From Alentia gelatinosa (taxonomy: Eukaryota > Annelida > Polychaeta > Phyllodocida > Polynoidae): a stretch of 64,000 nt of DNA. Both the position numbers and the translations under genes were made by a program. Where the stretch lies: assembly GCA_950022655.1 (NCBI GenBank), contig OX465579.1, positions 41,023,950 through 41,087,949 of the forward strand, given 5' to 3'. Under the pieces are notes generated by a model. It made no database searches. It had not been told where the DNA came from and saw only the letters and a list, made by a program, of their open reading frames with translations. This document shows positions 45,201 to 51,432 of this stretch, piece after piece (position 1 is the stretch's first letter; the number at the start of each line of letters is the position of its first letter).

Positions 45201-45628
45201 ACACTCCTTCTATTGAAAAAGAGGGGAAGCATAGTAATGTGCTACATCTTCTACCACACACACTTACAGGAACCTGTATGACTCAGGGCCGGTTTCTAAA
45301 AGCAAACTACATTCAGAAATCTAAAGTAGATATCATTTCCATTATCCAGGATGGCTAACATCGAATAAAATGCTCGAGTTCAAATTCTGTCACTAATATT
45401 GTCAACCGCTAGATATAATCTAAGTATGATAGGTGAAAATCACTTCAGAGGCCGGGCTTTTTATATATATATATATATATAATTTTTTTACATACAAATG
45501 GGCTTTAATTGAAATTGTTCACATAGGACAGCAACACATCTGAAATCCTTACCTTCAGAAGGGACTCTCTGATTGACTCTGCAGATCTTTGTGTTGCTCA
45601 TCACTGAGCACCCGCTTACGGACGGCAT
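17389..45628 (-). CDS. TIR-domain / tandem pseudokinase signalling protein (18 exons, 1,575 aa)
   Basis: Spliced model, 5' to 3' on the minus strand, with consistent phases throughout and total 4,728 bases. Domains: TIR about 34-165 (YDVYIFYD box 1, KDFKAG box 2); Lys/Pro/Ser-rich linker 167-220; helical region 221-605 with ARM-like stretches; pseudokinase 1, 606-920; linker; pseudokinase 2, about 975-1251; tyrosine-rich tail 1252-1575. Pseudokinase 1 keeps K658, E684, HRD and N771 but reads GFS where DFG is expected. Pseudokinase 2 lacks the beta-3 Lys (N1005), reads HSD, and has RLG for DFG. No signal peptide or membrane helix is seen, so it is probably cytosolic. TIR adaptor plus JAK-like tandem folds suggests an innate-immune scaffold, which is inference. 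Exon 1 is the least certain part. No described family with this exact order is known to me. Confidence 0.85.
18778..18920 (-). CDS. TIR-pseudokinase exon 17: end of pseudokinase 2
   Basis: Acceptor CTTTGTAG|TTCC, donor CCG|GTAAAC. It encodes the C-lobe helices H-I of a tyrosine-kinase-like fold: CPDWAYTVIKMCLRDKFKRP, including the CL-x(5)-RP signature that packs the kinase C-lobe. Phase 0 in, phase 2 out. Confidence 0.92.
20020..20979. repeat. 960-bp tandem duplication, copy 1
   Basis: Begins CCCATCCGATATGTCCC. The whole unit recurs immediately downstream with offset 960. It contains an (ATT)n tract at about 20411-20460. Small open frames inside are present in both copies and are not credible genes. 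Confidence 0.93.
20980..21933. repeat. 960-bp tandem duplication, copy 2 (954 bp)
   Basis: Differs from copy 1 by about four substitutions (for example AATGGTAG to AATAGTAG and ATATATGCC to ATATACGCC) and an (ATT)n tract two units shorter. The near identity implies a very recent event or allelic material joined in assembly. Confidence 0.93.
22525..23663 (+). mobile_element. LTR-like direct repeats (22525-22672 and 23526-23663) with non-coding interior
   Basis: Both ends share TTGTGACGAACGTRTGAGTGG, GGAGGCTTCCACTGACT and GGTGGCTCTT in direct orientation about 1 kb apart, roughly 85% alike. The interior has no gag or pol frame. The element seems inserted into an intron-resident repeat at a TCATTATCATC site that is intact elsewhere. 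A non-autonomous LTR retrotransposon is the best guess; a segmental repeat is an alternative. Confidence 0.5.
23670..25570. repeat. Intron-resident repeat family IR1, copy ending at the exon 16 donor
   Basis: Shares ordered blocks with 28230-29260: TAATCAAGTCCTATA-like, CCCATCAGATTTGA, GGCTCTTGAGTG, TTTCCTTTTCTAGTAG and GCGGGGCAGAGGATATGG, ending with GCTCAATAAAA a few bases from the splice donor. The 960-bp units at 20.0-21.9 kb carry some of the same blocks. It has no protein frame. Confidence 0.7.
25573..25738 (-). CDS. TIR-pseudokinase exon 16: APE and F-helix of pseudokinase 2
   Basis: Acceptor TTTTGAAG|GGC, donor AATGAG|GTGAGT. It encodes WAPIEVIHSPAYYSRGSDIY (W1149 split over the splice) then SVGLVFWQLL. 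APE is altered to API-E, while the F-helix Asp in SDIYSVG is kept. This is the standard structural core of a kinase C-lobe. Confidence 0.92.
25967..26085 (-). CDS. TIR-pseudokinase exon 15: degenerate activation segment
   Basis: Acceptor GACGTTTCAG|GGG, donor AGATG|GTAAGT. It encodes FRAKIGRLGRCKKL, where the DFG position reads RLG (R1118-L1119-G1120), then a basic activation loop ending IDSLRW. Loss of the DFG Asp removes the Mg-binding residue. Phase 0 in, phase 2 out; it links exons 14 and 16 in frame. Confidence 0.88.
26612..26812 (-). CDS. TIR-pseudokinase exon 14: hinge, E-helix and catalytic-loop remnant
   Basis: Acceptor TACTGACAG|ATAACG, donor GGGAAA|GTAAGT. It encodes the hinge strand ITELDIGGNAMEALL, the E-helix LQVLEGLQHLH and HLVHSDLRAQYIYV. 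The HRD motif is HSD (D1092 kept) and the Mg-binding Asn is Tyr (Y1097). Confidence 0.92.
27271..27396 (-). CDS. TIR-pseudokinase exon 13: beta-3 and C-helix of pseudokinase 2
   Basis: Acceptor GCTTTGCAG|CTGG; donor CTT|GTAGGT, chosen because it joins VNL to ITEL in frame. It encodes LVHVNVEVFRK, where the VAIK Lys position is Asn (N1005), then the C-helix ESEMIESLRQLKS. Confidence 0.85.
27877..27954 (-). CDS. TIR-pseudokinase exon 12: N-lobe entry
   Basis: Donor GACGG|GTAAGT is strong. The acceptor GTCCTTCAG|CATC was chosen over an upstream ACAG because only it keeps phase 0 with exon 11. It encodes SPDIVDLEEADQPRD and MRYYGGR leading into beta-3. No clear glycine-rich loop of the GxGxxG type is present in this exon. 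Confidence 0.72.
28230..29260. repeat. Intron-resident repeat family IR1, copy ending at the exon 11 donor
   Basis: Collinear with 23670-25570, including GTCTGTCCCATCAGATTTGA, CAGGCTCTTGAGTGT, GGGGCAGGGGATATGG and a terminal GTGCTCAATAAAA about 13 bases before the exon 11 splice donor. Confidence 0.72.
29261..29350 (-). CDS. TIR-pseudokinase exon 11: linker with RTGSGHFNGSVAFK
   Basis: Acceptor TTGATCAG|TTGTCG, donor TTCAAG|GTACCA. 30 codons in phase 0. RTGSGHFNG looks like a kinase glycine loop and could be the true beta-1/beta-2 hairpin of pseudokinase 2, with exon 12 as an insertion. The alternative is an interdomain linker that resembles one by chance. Confidence 0.75.
29674..29726 (-). 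CDS. TIR-pseudokinase exon 10: 53-base microexon
   Basis: Acceptor TTCCGCTTCAG|CAATAC, donor GCAAAG|GTAAGG. It was predicted because exon 9 ends in phase 1 and exon 11 starts in phase 0; this exon converts one to the other exactly. It encodes IHHGMKYPNFSRDGLAK in the interdomain linker. Confidence 0.7.
30250..30433 (-). CDS. TIR-pseudokinase exon 9: end of pseudokinase 1
   Basis: Acceptor GATTGTCAG|ATTGAG, donor TACA|GTAAGT. It encodes IERGHCLQQP, then the C-lobe GLQRNPEQRKTITTFL, matching subdomain XI of tyrosine-kinase-like domains (the usual RP is RK). Phase 0 in, phase 1 out. Confidence 0.92.
30811..31590 (-). CDS. TIR-pseudokinase exon 8: pseudokinase 1 (most of the fold)
   Basis: Acceptor TTCTTTTCAG|TTTAAT, donor AATATG|GTGAGT; 260 codons. 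Visible landmarks: VVVKIPR (K658), RNEIATLGELRHKNIIKL (C-helix E684), hinge VAEYLNGGTLQAYL, catalytic loop VVHRDICAHNVLL, then KLAGFSLAR where DFG is GFS, SDPES for APE, and DMWMFWCLVYEVFTYG for the F-helix. There is no glycine-rich loop. The fold resembles receptor/JAK-type tyrosine kinases. Retained Lys, Glu, HRD and Asn but no DFG Asp suggests nucleotide binding without normal phosphotransfer. Confidence 0.95.
31831..32084 (-). CDS. TIR-pseudokinase exon 7: helical region
   Basis: Acceptor AATTTCTAG|ATATCC, donor TTCACA|GTATGT. It encodes 84 residues with amphipathic helices (ETGLTNIILPLVLTACDLDI) continuing the helical region before pseudokinase 1. Domain not recognised. Confidence 0.85.
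32310..32551. other. GC-rich island with a 19-G run in intron 6
   Basis: GC content jumps sharply, with words such as CCCCGCCCAGAGAGGGCGG, and ends in 19 consecutive G (32533-32551). The open frames here do not look like protein. It may be an inserted element or a regulatory island; G-quadruplex formation is possible. Confidence 0.5.
33227..33270. repeat. (AT)n microsatellite
   Basis: 22 AT units in intron 6. Confidence 0.95.
33981..34134 (-). CDS. TIR-pseudokinase exon 6: ARM-like helices
   Basis: Acceptor TCTATTTCAG|ATTATG, donor GAGAG|GTAAGG. It encodes LPFLLKPYPTVQLQFCYGVL followed by NIARIL, which has the spacing of an ARM/HEAT repeat (helix-turn-helix with a conserved N at the end). 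Phase 0 in, phase 1 out. Confidence 0.88.
34536..35281 (-). CDS. TIR-pseudokinase exon 5: large helical region
   Basis: Acceptor GGTATATGCAG|AACGG, donor AACCTG|GTAAGT; 248 codons. Leucine-rich and mostly helix-compatible (ELATELLKHSKKLSFPVTYA, LLTVHYAHEYLMKLVTEL). No domain is recognised with confidence; ARM/HEAT-like packing is the leading guess because of exon 6. No Cys/His clusters or membrane segments. Confidence 0.88.
36030..36104 (+). repeat. Ngaro A1 repeat (left terminus)
   Basis: AATTGAGGCTAATTGGAAAT through CTAGCGCTTACGCGATCGC, repeated as A2 at 40484-40558 with one substitution (GGCGCC to GGTGCC). Confidence 0.9.
36122..37330 (+). CDS. Ngaro gag-like protein (402 aa)
   Basis: Starts with a basic segment MGKNTPKRRTKDQTK, then an Ala/Thr-rich region, a helical core (about 190-320) and a C-terminal Cys/His cluster CQPFNQSGGCDKPPGH...HICAYC, like the zinc-finger of DIRS/Ngaro gag proteins that bind element RNA. 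Frame intact. Its end overlaps the RT frame. Confidence 0.85.
   Translation: MGKNTPKRRTKDQTKVVEDQDNDDVVFSDKFASFDRKFSVLETALAEIAANLNGNGACTDPGTSANKTTSPPSMQAPTAETLQSRVLQGITDGMENALIEKVVASAPAQQGGVPTALASYAGTSAATLGTMAPDNTAAALARPASQGTTFQAALLEQRRAAALVPPMTVRPARPDDEVEDQVRKILETTASRVNEAGKYKFFPHLYVHRGPERAKTGLNELTLAEYAWALLRIINDNDFPPQYVAPLVAHLEDVLEDAREFDFAQVRRWSERIFAMVSEGRLRLGWLEDNRIQLLRVAISQVYAGRITYAVDNAKGKKARDDTSRPCQPFNQSGGCDKPPGHVESGIRMNHICAYCAVFTGASNGHSEIACRVKQRNLSAASPASASRISDQVSTPPQVFRR
37177..38685 (+). pseudogene. Ngaro reverse transcriptase, broken by stop and frameshift
   Basis: One frame with an internal TAA at 38170-38172. Before it is VIVDMSFPPGGGVNAG; after it are WLWKADMARAYRQLRVDP (RT motif A), PFGARLSASACQ (motif B) and the catalytic LLYIDDFAGAE (YIDD box), then MEWLGIDID. 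Near 38665 the frame shifts and reads into stop TAG, while the true continuation is in the next frame. A run of 15 G (37729-37743) lies in the upstream part. All RT active-site residues are present, but the protein is not continuous. Confidence 0.85.
38670..39376 (+). CDS. Ngaro RNase H region (frame-shifted continuation of RT)
   Basis: In the frame after the shift the sequence reads AWISRRAITWARLQSIVGRL, the RT connection, then a segment with SIFVSSRDAVIVAETA, VVVHTDDMAPVEAI and AREIWLAAALWDVDVSFVY, which matches the RNase H-like domain of YR retroelements. It ends at 39376, overlapping the recombinase frame. Confidence 0.75.
39300..40270 (+). pseudogene. Ngaro tyrosine recombinase, frameshifted
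   Basis: Two overlapping frames (39300-39878 and 39809-40270). The first gives the core-binding domain and Arg I in AYFTFLRASNL. The second gives LHSLRRGAVHDAV (the HxxR pair) and HGTWNSASGIRPYL with the nucleophilic Tyr. All catalytic signatures are visible, but a one-base shift near a C-rich run around 39810 separates them. Confidence 0.85.
40285..40487 (+). repeat. Ngaro B1 repeat
   Basis: 203 bp from TTTATGCCTATGCCCTTTGG to CCGCCTCCGTTATAATT. It recurs as B2 with two substitutions. It contains AATAAA near its end, a likely element polyadenylation signal. Confidence 0.93.
40484..40558 (+). repeat. Ngaro A2 repeat
   Basis: Copy of A1 abutting B1 and sharing AATT at the junction. About 110 bp of sequence not present in A1 or B follows before B2. 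Confidence 0.9.
40672..40874 (+). repeat. Ngaro B2 repeat (right terminus)
   Basis: Copy of B1 (201 of 203 identical). Host sequence GTATACTG follows directly. Confidence 0.93.
41486..41647 (-). CDS. TIR-pseudokinase exon 4: linker after TIR
   Basis: Acceptor GATGAGCAG|ATCC, donor GATG|GTAAAC. Phase 1 in and out. It encodes a Lys-rich stretch (KEKKQIGEKKIPPKPQ) and a Ser/Thr/Asp stretch (STDSDITELSSIHSD), likely disordered and a candidate for phosphorylation. Confidence 0.85.
42446..42557 (-). CDS. TIR-pseudokinase exon 3: C-terminal part of TIR
   Basis: Acceptor CTTCACGCAG|CTTCC, donor CCCAG|GTGAGT. It encodes LPESIKNRVELDFTVMPKDE, equivalent to the alpha-D/beta-E part of TIR after VPII-like strand D, and a final helix (FSMRLLQSILMA). 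Phase 0 in, phase 1 out. Confidence 0.9.
42599..42790. mobile_element. MITE-like hairpin element in intron 2
   Basis: Starts AAGGCCCGGCCCCACTGG. GTGCGATGGATTCGTC near 42617 is mirrored by GATGGATCCGTCGCAC near 42758. The terminal AAGGCCCGG word resembles the M1 family ends. Exact right end not resolved. Confidence 0.45.
44078..44388 (-). CDS. TIR-pseudokinase exon 2: TIR domain core
   Basis: Acceptor CTTCCTCACCAG|CTTCC, donor TGCGAG|GTAAGA. It encodes YDYDVYIFYDLEDESFV (box 1, beta-A), NLKCCYELKDFKAGYTY (box 2/BB loop, with AG in place of the usual PG), SYWTIVVLSETSV (beta-C) and LRLLPIIIDD (beta-D). At the position of the catalytic Glu in NADase TIRs (WxxxE) the sequence is FVCDQ, so NAD cleavage looks unlikely; homotypic TIR binding is the likely role. 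Confidence 0.93.
45553..45628 (-). CDS. TIR-pseudokinase exon 1 (tentative start)
   Basis: Donor CTGAAG|GTAAGG is strong. Of the three frames, only the one reading MPSVSGCSVMSNTKICRVNQ joins the TIR exon in phase 1. ATG at 45628-45626. The frame stays open for about 60 bases upstream, so an additional 5' exon cannot be excluded. Confidence 0.55.
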
Positions 45629-46019
45629 GATGAGGGGTAGCACCTGCTCTGTACCTACAGCACAGCTTAATCGGGTGCGTTACGCACGAGGGGTGGCGAC
45701 GGTTGTCTCCGCGCCACCTCAGGGAATACCTGTATGGGATCGCCCTCAGGGTCGGTGTTGACGTGACGACCGCAGATTTGATACTGGAGATAAAAGACGA
45801 GAGATTGTAGCGCCTTGCCACATCCGGCTGGACGGAAATAGAAGATAAACATGGCAGTGGACAGTGGAAGCGAGGTGAGGGGAGTTAAGGTGGCTGTGCT
45901 TTATTACAGTAAATCTTGTAAATAGATCATCTCCATAACACTTTGTCATTGAAGAACATGTATACCGATAAAGAGCTAAAATCCTATCTTGTGTATATTG
46001 CCCTCATTATAGCTAACAT

Positions 46020-46405
46020 GGCTGGCTCTAATGCGTGAGCGGGATAGAAGAGCCATAGCTAGGTGTACATCCACCCCCCTAGTCACGTGGGGACACCCTC
46101 GTCCCACGTGACCACCACCACGCCACCTTCACTCTCTCCCGCACCACCCACCCTACAAAAACAATGAGGCTTATATTTCATTCATCCCCTCTAGAGCTCT
46201 TTTCATCTTCATGACTAACGCTGGCAACTACCTCTCTTATTAACTCGGGAATTATCCTTCCAATTAACTCGGGAATCACCCTTTACAAATAAACCTCTTC
46301 CGTCTTTTCTTCTGCGTTCGTCATTATGATATAAAGCTATGTTAGATCTTAATAGATGGCTAACTACTCCTACATATATACAGTAAACAACGGGTCCGTG
46401 ACAGT
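46020..46405. mobile_element. Solo-LTR-like sequence
   Basis: Contains the hairpin GTCACGTGGGGAC / GTCCCACGTGAC near 46082-46112, a CCTACAAAAAC box, repeated TTAACTCGGGAAT, an ACAAATAAAC polyA-like signal, and ends near GGGTCCGTGACA. A similar layout occurs at 52560-52895. No coding interior. Ends and target duplications not proven. Confidence 0.4.
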
Positions 46406-46578
46406 GTCAGCTGGATCGTGATATAGCTCACTTCAAAACTCGTGAATTCTCTCTTAGACTCAATGAGAGTTTCGTTTATCACATATAAAATACAAGAAGG
46501 AAATATCTTAATTTGTTAGACCTTTCATGTACAAGCTAGATGGAAACACAATCCATTGAGAGAATCTATAGTGAAGGT

Positions 46579-46779
46579 ATAGGCCCTTTCCCATTGGCCG
46601 ACAAAAACAGTGTAGATTTTTTGTGTTCTCCTAATAGCCTATTTACATTCTGTGTGAGCAGTGCTAAAGGTCCGTCGGTGGTTCCTGACTGTATATCTGT
46701 GATGACCAATGGAAATGGGCTATAAAGAGAACACAAAAAATATGCACCTTTTTCGTCGGCCAATGAAAACGGGCCTTAC
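46579..46779. mobile_element. MITE with long (about 75 bp) imperfect terminal inverted repeats
   Basis: Left arm TAGGCCCTTTCCCATTGGCC, ACAAAAACAGTG, ATTTTTTGTGTTCTC is mirrored by the right arm GAGAACACAAAAAAT, CGTCGGCCAATGAAAACGGG and CCTTA. The whole 200-bp element is close to a hairpin. Confidence 0.75.
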
Positions 46780-47803
46780 ACCGTCTAGTAGCGACTAGCA
46801 GGATGCTATCAGTCAGTTTCAGACATGTTATCTATATTAGCTGTGAAACACCTGTCAACTGGTCACCACCAAGCAATCAAAGGTCCCAGTCCGTCTGAGT
46901 AGTCCGGTTCACCGAGTGTAAGGAGCCGTTGGCAATTGCCTGGTAGCATGAATATTTGTTGTAGATTATTCTGATATTCACTTCGCGGTTGATATGGCAA
47001 TCATTCTGCTTCGGCAGTGTAAATCTTGTATATAGCTTGCAGGTCAACACCCTGTCCGTCCTTGATTTATGGTCTTTGATAGATTGTAATAGGAAGTGGT
47101 AACACATTGGGGGGAGAGGTCAGAGAGGTGGATAATCCAAGACAAAAGCCAAGATTGAGTGCTCAACCATCACTCTCTGCCAGATCGTCAAACTCTCTTA
47201 AAGGACCTAGACTCTCTGCCTTTGCTTACCTCGAGGTAAACTGCACCATCTGGTACACTTTAAAATTTAAAGAGAATGTTGCATTTGGACGATAATAGAA
47301 ATGTTAAATATTGGCCGAATGCAGTAGTTCCTTATACTTACCAGATATACATCCCTAGATACCTCAAACTCAGGACTACACAATACATAACATTTTTCCA
47401 ATAATCTTAAGAAGCCACTGAGAAAGAACAGGTTTTGCTACATTCTGGCGATAACTGCAAAACTACACCAATCATGACTTTGTATCCAACAATGTAGTTT
47501 CAAAAATTAACATTTTGTAAAAGATCATTGCTGGTTAGATGCAGGGTTGCTACAGTCTCTGAGGTATTCTTATGAGATGAAAAGATGGCATTTATTGTTC
47601 TATACTAGATATCAGGGCCTTTTGCTTTTGCATTTGGACGATAACATAAAAACCACCACAATTCTAAGATTTGAATGGCTGCCTTGATAATTGCGATAGA
47701 AACGTTTTTCTTTCTTTTATCAATAGAAATAGCTTATTACAATAGGTATATAACACAGGTAAATATGTTACAAAGCATTCATTTGTCAATTTCAGCATTT
47801 TCT

Positions 47804-47814
47804 GTGAAATTTAC

Positions 47815-47856
<42 letters not shown>

Positions 47857-47882
47857 GTAAATTTCACACACACGGATGACAC

Positions 47883-47940
<58 letters not shown>

Positions 47941-47943
47941 GTG

Positions 47944-48020
<77 letters not shown>
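47804..48020. repeat. Compound microsatellite with palindromic arms
   Basis: GTGAAATTTACTATGT (47804) and its exact reverse complement (47852) flank a (TA)n core. Then ACACACAAATATAT...ATATTTGTGTGTGT surrounds a second (TA)n, followed by (GT)n and about 31 AG units (47959-48020). Open frames here are artefacts. Confidence 0.9.
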
Positions 48021-48023
<3 letters not shown>

Positions 48024-48429
48024 AGATCGTGTCTGTGTGTGTAGATACATAAATTGCATCTGGGATGCGTAGATGTCTGTGTGTGTGACTTCTCTGTTTG
48101 TGGTACGTCTGCATGCGGTCCGTGTGTGTAGGGATATCTGGGTGTCTGTACATGTATTTACATGTGGGTATGTTGTGAATCTGTAGCCATATGTCTATGG
48201 CTGTGGTATGTGTGTTTGTGTATATCTGTATGTAGTGTGTCTGTGTCACTTGCGGTGGGGTGTTTCTGTATGTCAGGGGGTTCAGTACACCACGGCCTCG
48301 GATGACTGCATGCAGGTACGTGAGTAAACAGAGCACGGCTGTGGTTGGGATTTTCCCATATTTTCTTACTGTGGGAGTATGACGTCCATTCGTATCTCTC
48401 GTGACCCAGTTCGCTGCGGATCCTTATCA

Positions 48430-51260
48430 AGAGCATTCCCCATAGTTATCAATCATTCACTTTCGCCTAGATTAGATCCATAAACACATTGACTTCCCTA
48501 CAAATCAGAATTAAATACCCGTATATCGAATGGGGACATAAGGACCATTGCTATCTAAATTGCCTCCTTAGAATAGGTGAGAGTGTATACAAGGACAATC
48601 GTAAGGTCGGACAGAATCGGCCGTTACCCCTGCCCTAGGAATGCCAGACCCGATTAAAAGCGGATCTGTGAAGTGTGTACATTGACAAATATATCATCGT
48701 TCACACCGACCTGACGGATCCGTCGTAAAAAAATTTTGCTTATTCATATAACCTCCATCACGATCATTTTTGTATAGATGTATGTGTTTATGTCTTATGT
48801 ACAGGAGGTTATGAGAAGAGGGCACACCTTCTACTCCAAATCTAAACTCTATGCTAATGACACTGAAATGAGATCTAGACGATATCAAATGTCGAACCAA
48901 CGCAATTGCCCTGTATCAAACAGCCATCCCTTCTCCCATGTAAATACTATAGTGTAGGGCTACAATCTCTTCCTGGGGCTACGCCAAAAAGAGATGGTCA
49001 ATGACCTTGATAATCTACCTACAACCCGGCCACTCTACTTAATATCTAAGGTTATGTTGTGTATAGACCCAACTGGTGAATATATATCTACCTACCGTGC
49101 GCAATCACTTTCCCCTGTGATCCGTGGGCTACACACCAGTACTGGTAACTGCAGACTTCACCTGGTTTAGTATCTACGGTCCAGTGACGAGCCCCTGTAG
49201 TTACATTAGACATGTGTTTACAGACTCAAATTCCTCGCCTGTGTAGACACCCCATGGGCTTTCCCAGGTGATGTCTGTTGCTGTAGATCCCTTAGGGATC
49301 CGCGGTGTGTGTCGCGGAAGGGTACGGACAATTAAGACAAATCAAAAGTCTATCGCTGTGGTGTGAGTCATATAGCGTCTTATCTCCCAGGAGAAAAAAT
49401 AAGGAAGTATAATGTAGTGGCTCAGATAGGTATCACTCTGAAAGAATGATTGGAGATGGTAGTGGCGCGGTTATGAAGATCAGTGTTTCAGCTAAAATCT
49501 TTCTTATTTAGAAGTAACGAATCTAACATTCCGTTTTGCTTATAAATACAAGGCATCTATAGCATGTCGAATAACATTCTCGGTTCTAATAACTTGGTAT
49601 ATTGTTTTTTATTGTTTTAACGTAAGATTACGCACACGCACGCGAATACACATGCACAGATACCTATGTCCACGTTTGCCTCAGAGACAATCGCATCTTT
49701 ATACAATTGCTTCATTACTACTCTGACAGAACCTTCTTATTCTATTTCCAAATAAATATGCATTGTCCAGAAAGTAATTATTTTTCACCCAAAGATAATG
49801 CTTTATTACCTTGTGGTATGATCTTTACAGGAATATGGCTTCATTCCATAGCTTCAATGGTATTTTAATTTTCACTGAGGTTGGCAGGAACCTAAGAACG
49901 GTTTCTTTCAGGAAAGGAAAACCTGCAAGATATTATCGGGAATCCCTAGATTTACACATTTCAAGTCAAATATCTATTTTCAAAAGAAAAAGATCTGAAA
50001 TAGCTGTATGTTGAATGGGCCGAAGTCATCTAGTAAATAATACGATCATAATAGGTCAGTAGAGGTGGGAATGTTGGGAAGTATACCCCTCTTGGAAAGT
50101 TTTTGTAATGCAGTATGCAGGATTTTAAAAGATCAAAAACAGTGTCGTGAAGGCCCGCACAGAGGAGTCGAAACCTTGTATATACCTAAAGTAAAATAAA
50201 GAGTTCTGATTTTAGAAGGGCATCAACTGCTTGCGACATGGTTCCGACATGGCTATGACATGGCTATGGATCAAAATGCCTGCATCATAGCCTTGTCAGA
50301 ATATTGAAAAATGTTGTAGAATATCTGAGCATGATACTAAGTTACCGCATCGGCGCTGAGTAAGAATCTTTCAAAAATATGTGTCGTATTGTGCCGGAAT
50401 GCTTGTCTTAGTGTTTTGAAGGCTTAGTCGGCGCCCGAACTTATGCAGTGATAACTATTATCCCGTGATCAATATCAATACGTGTATTGTCACTTTTCAC
50501 TGTAACCTTTTTGTTCCAACTGAAAATAGATATCTGCTCAGTACTGTCTTATCTTTGGGGACAGGACAAGAACGGCAACATGCAAATGGGTCCCGTTTTC
50601 CTATATCCCCTCTTGCGACTAATTCATATTGTTGAAAAGTTGATGCAATCTATTTCTCATCACCTCTGCATCATCTGCTCAGATTAAGACCTTGCAGCTT
50701 TCTAAACCGTGCCGGTGGAAAACTATAGTAGGAACCTTCCATAGTGGACATTCTCGTTATTGGTCAACTAGATCTTTTGGTCGGCTTTTCCATGCAATTG
50801 CACCGTTTACTCTGAAACAGTGTTTCAAACAGTTACCTTGGTACATCTTCTAGTAATATGATAAAGTATTTCATATGACCACAAAATACTGATGTTGTTG
50901 GCGCTGTGAAATTGTTATCATACAATTTTCTATGCAATCTAATGGCCCAAATTGCACCATTCCTAAGCCAAATCTCCACCCTCGGTTCTGTAGGATTTCT
51001 TATTTTCTAAAATTAGATCTATATTGCATTCATTTTTTTTTGACAAAACGCTCTTCCAGGCAAAACATGACAGCCAAAATATCTTTAAAGAAAAATTTGG
51101 GTTGCAAAGTGAAATAAACTGATGATGAGATATATAATGTAGTTTTTGTCTCTATCTATTTAGGATACCCTGAGTTACATTCAGAGCGTAAAGGGATTAC
51201 ATTACGAATATGGAATACTTCATGGTCATGTAACACAAGACTCCTTGCACATGGTCTTAC
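48430..51260. other. Non-coding stretch
   Basis: No credible exon. A degenerate element with CGACATGG words lies at 50214-50450. Confidence 0.55.
50214..50450. mobile_element. Degenerate relative of the P450-intron hairpin element
   Basis: GGGCATCAACTGCTTGCGAC at the left parallels GGGTACCCACTGCTTCCGAC in the P450 intron. Repeated ATGGCTATGACATGG and TGTCGTATTGTGCCGGAA words follow. Confidence 0.4.
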
Positions 51261-51432
51261 CTTCCCTTGATTTTCGTTGTCTATCAGGATACCCCACGTC
51301 GGACCTGTGCTGGGGGACCACGATGGGCTCGTCCTATTGATGAATGTGAGCGACTCTGCTCTTGATTGATGCACCTTGGTTCTGTACCACCCACTATCAA
51401 ACTTATATAGCCAATCGCTGACGTGGGTTTCC
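51261..51432 (-). CDS. Isolated candidate exon, minus strand
   Basis: Acceptor GTTTATAG|GGAAAC and donor GGGAAG|GTAAGA enclose 57 open codons reading HVSDWLYKFDSGWYRTKV and FINRTSPSWSPSTG. Trp/Ser/Gly-rich composition suggests an extracellular-type segment, but no family is recognised. It needs phase 2 in and gives phase 0 out, so it does not join directly to the TIR-pseudokinase exon 1 model. It may belong to another gene further upstream. Confidence 0.4.

Noticed and set aside
45667..45852. Open frame reading MFIFYFRPAGCGKALQ as a first exon of the TIR gene
   Set aside because: No acceptor precedes it, the only nearby donor-like GTATTC would leave a very short intron, and it has no recognisable domain. 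It is not needed for phase agreement.
47779..48336. 185-aa minus-strand open frame and its partners over the microsatellite
   Set aside because: Composition is dominated by IYIYIY, SLSLSL and HTHTHT from dinucleotide repeats; not a gene.
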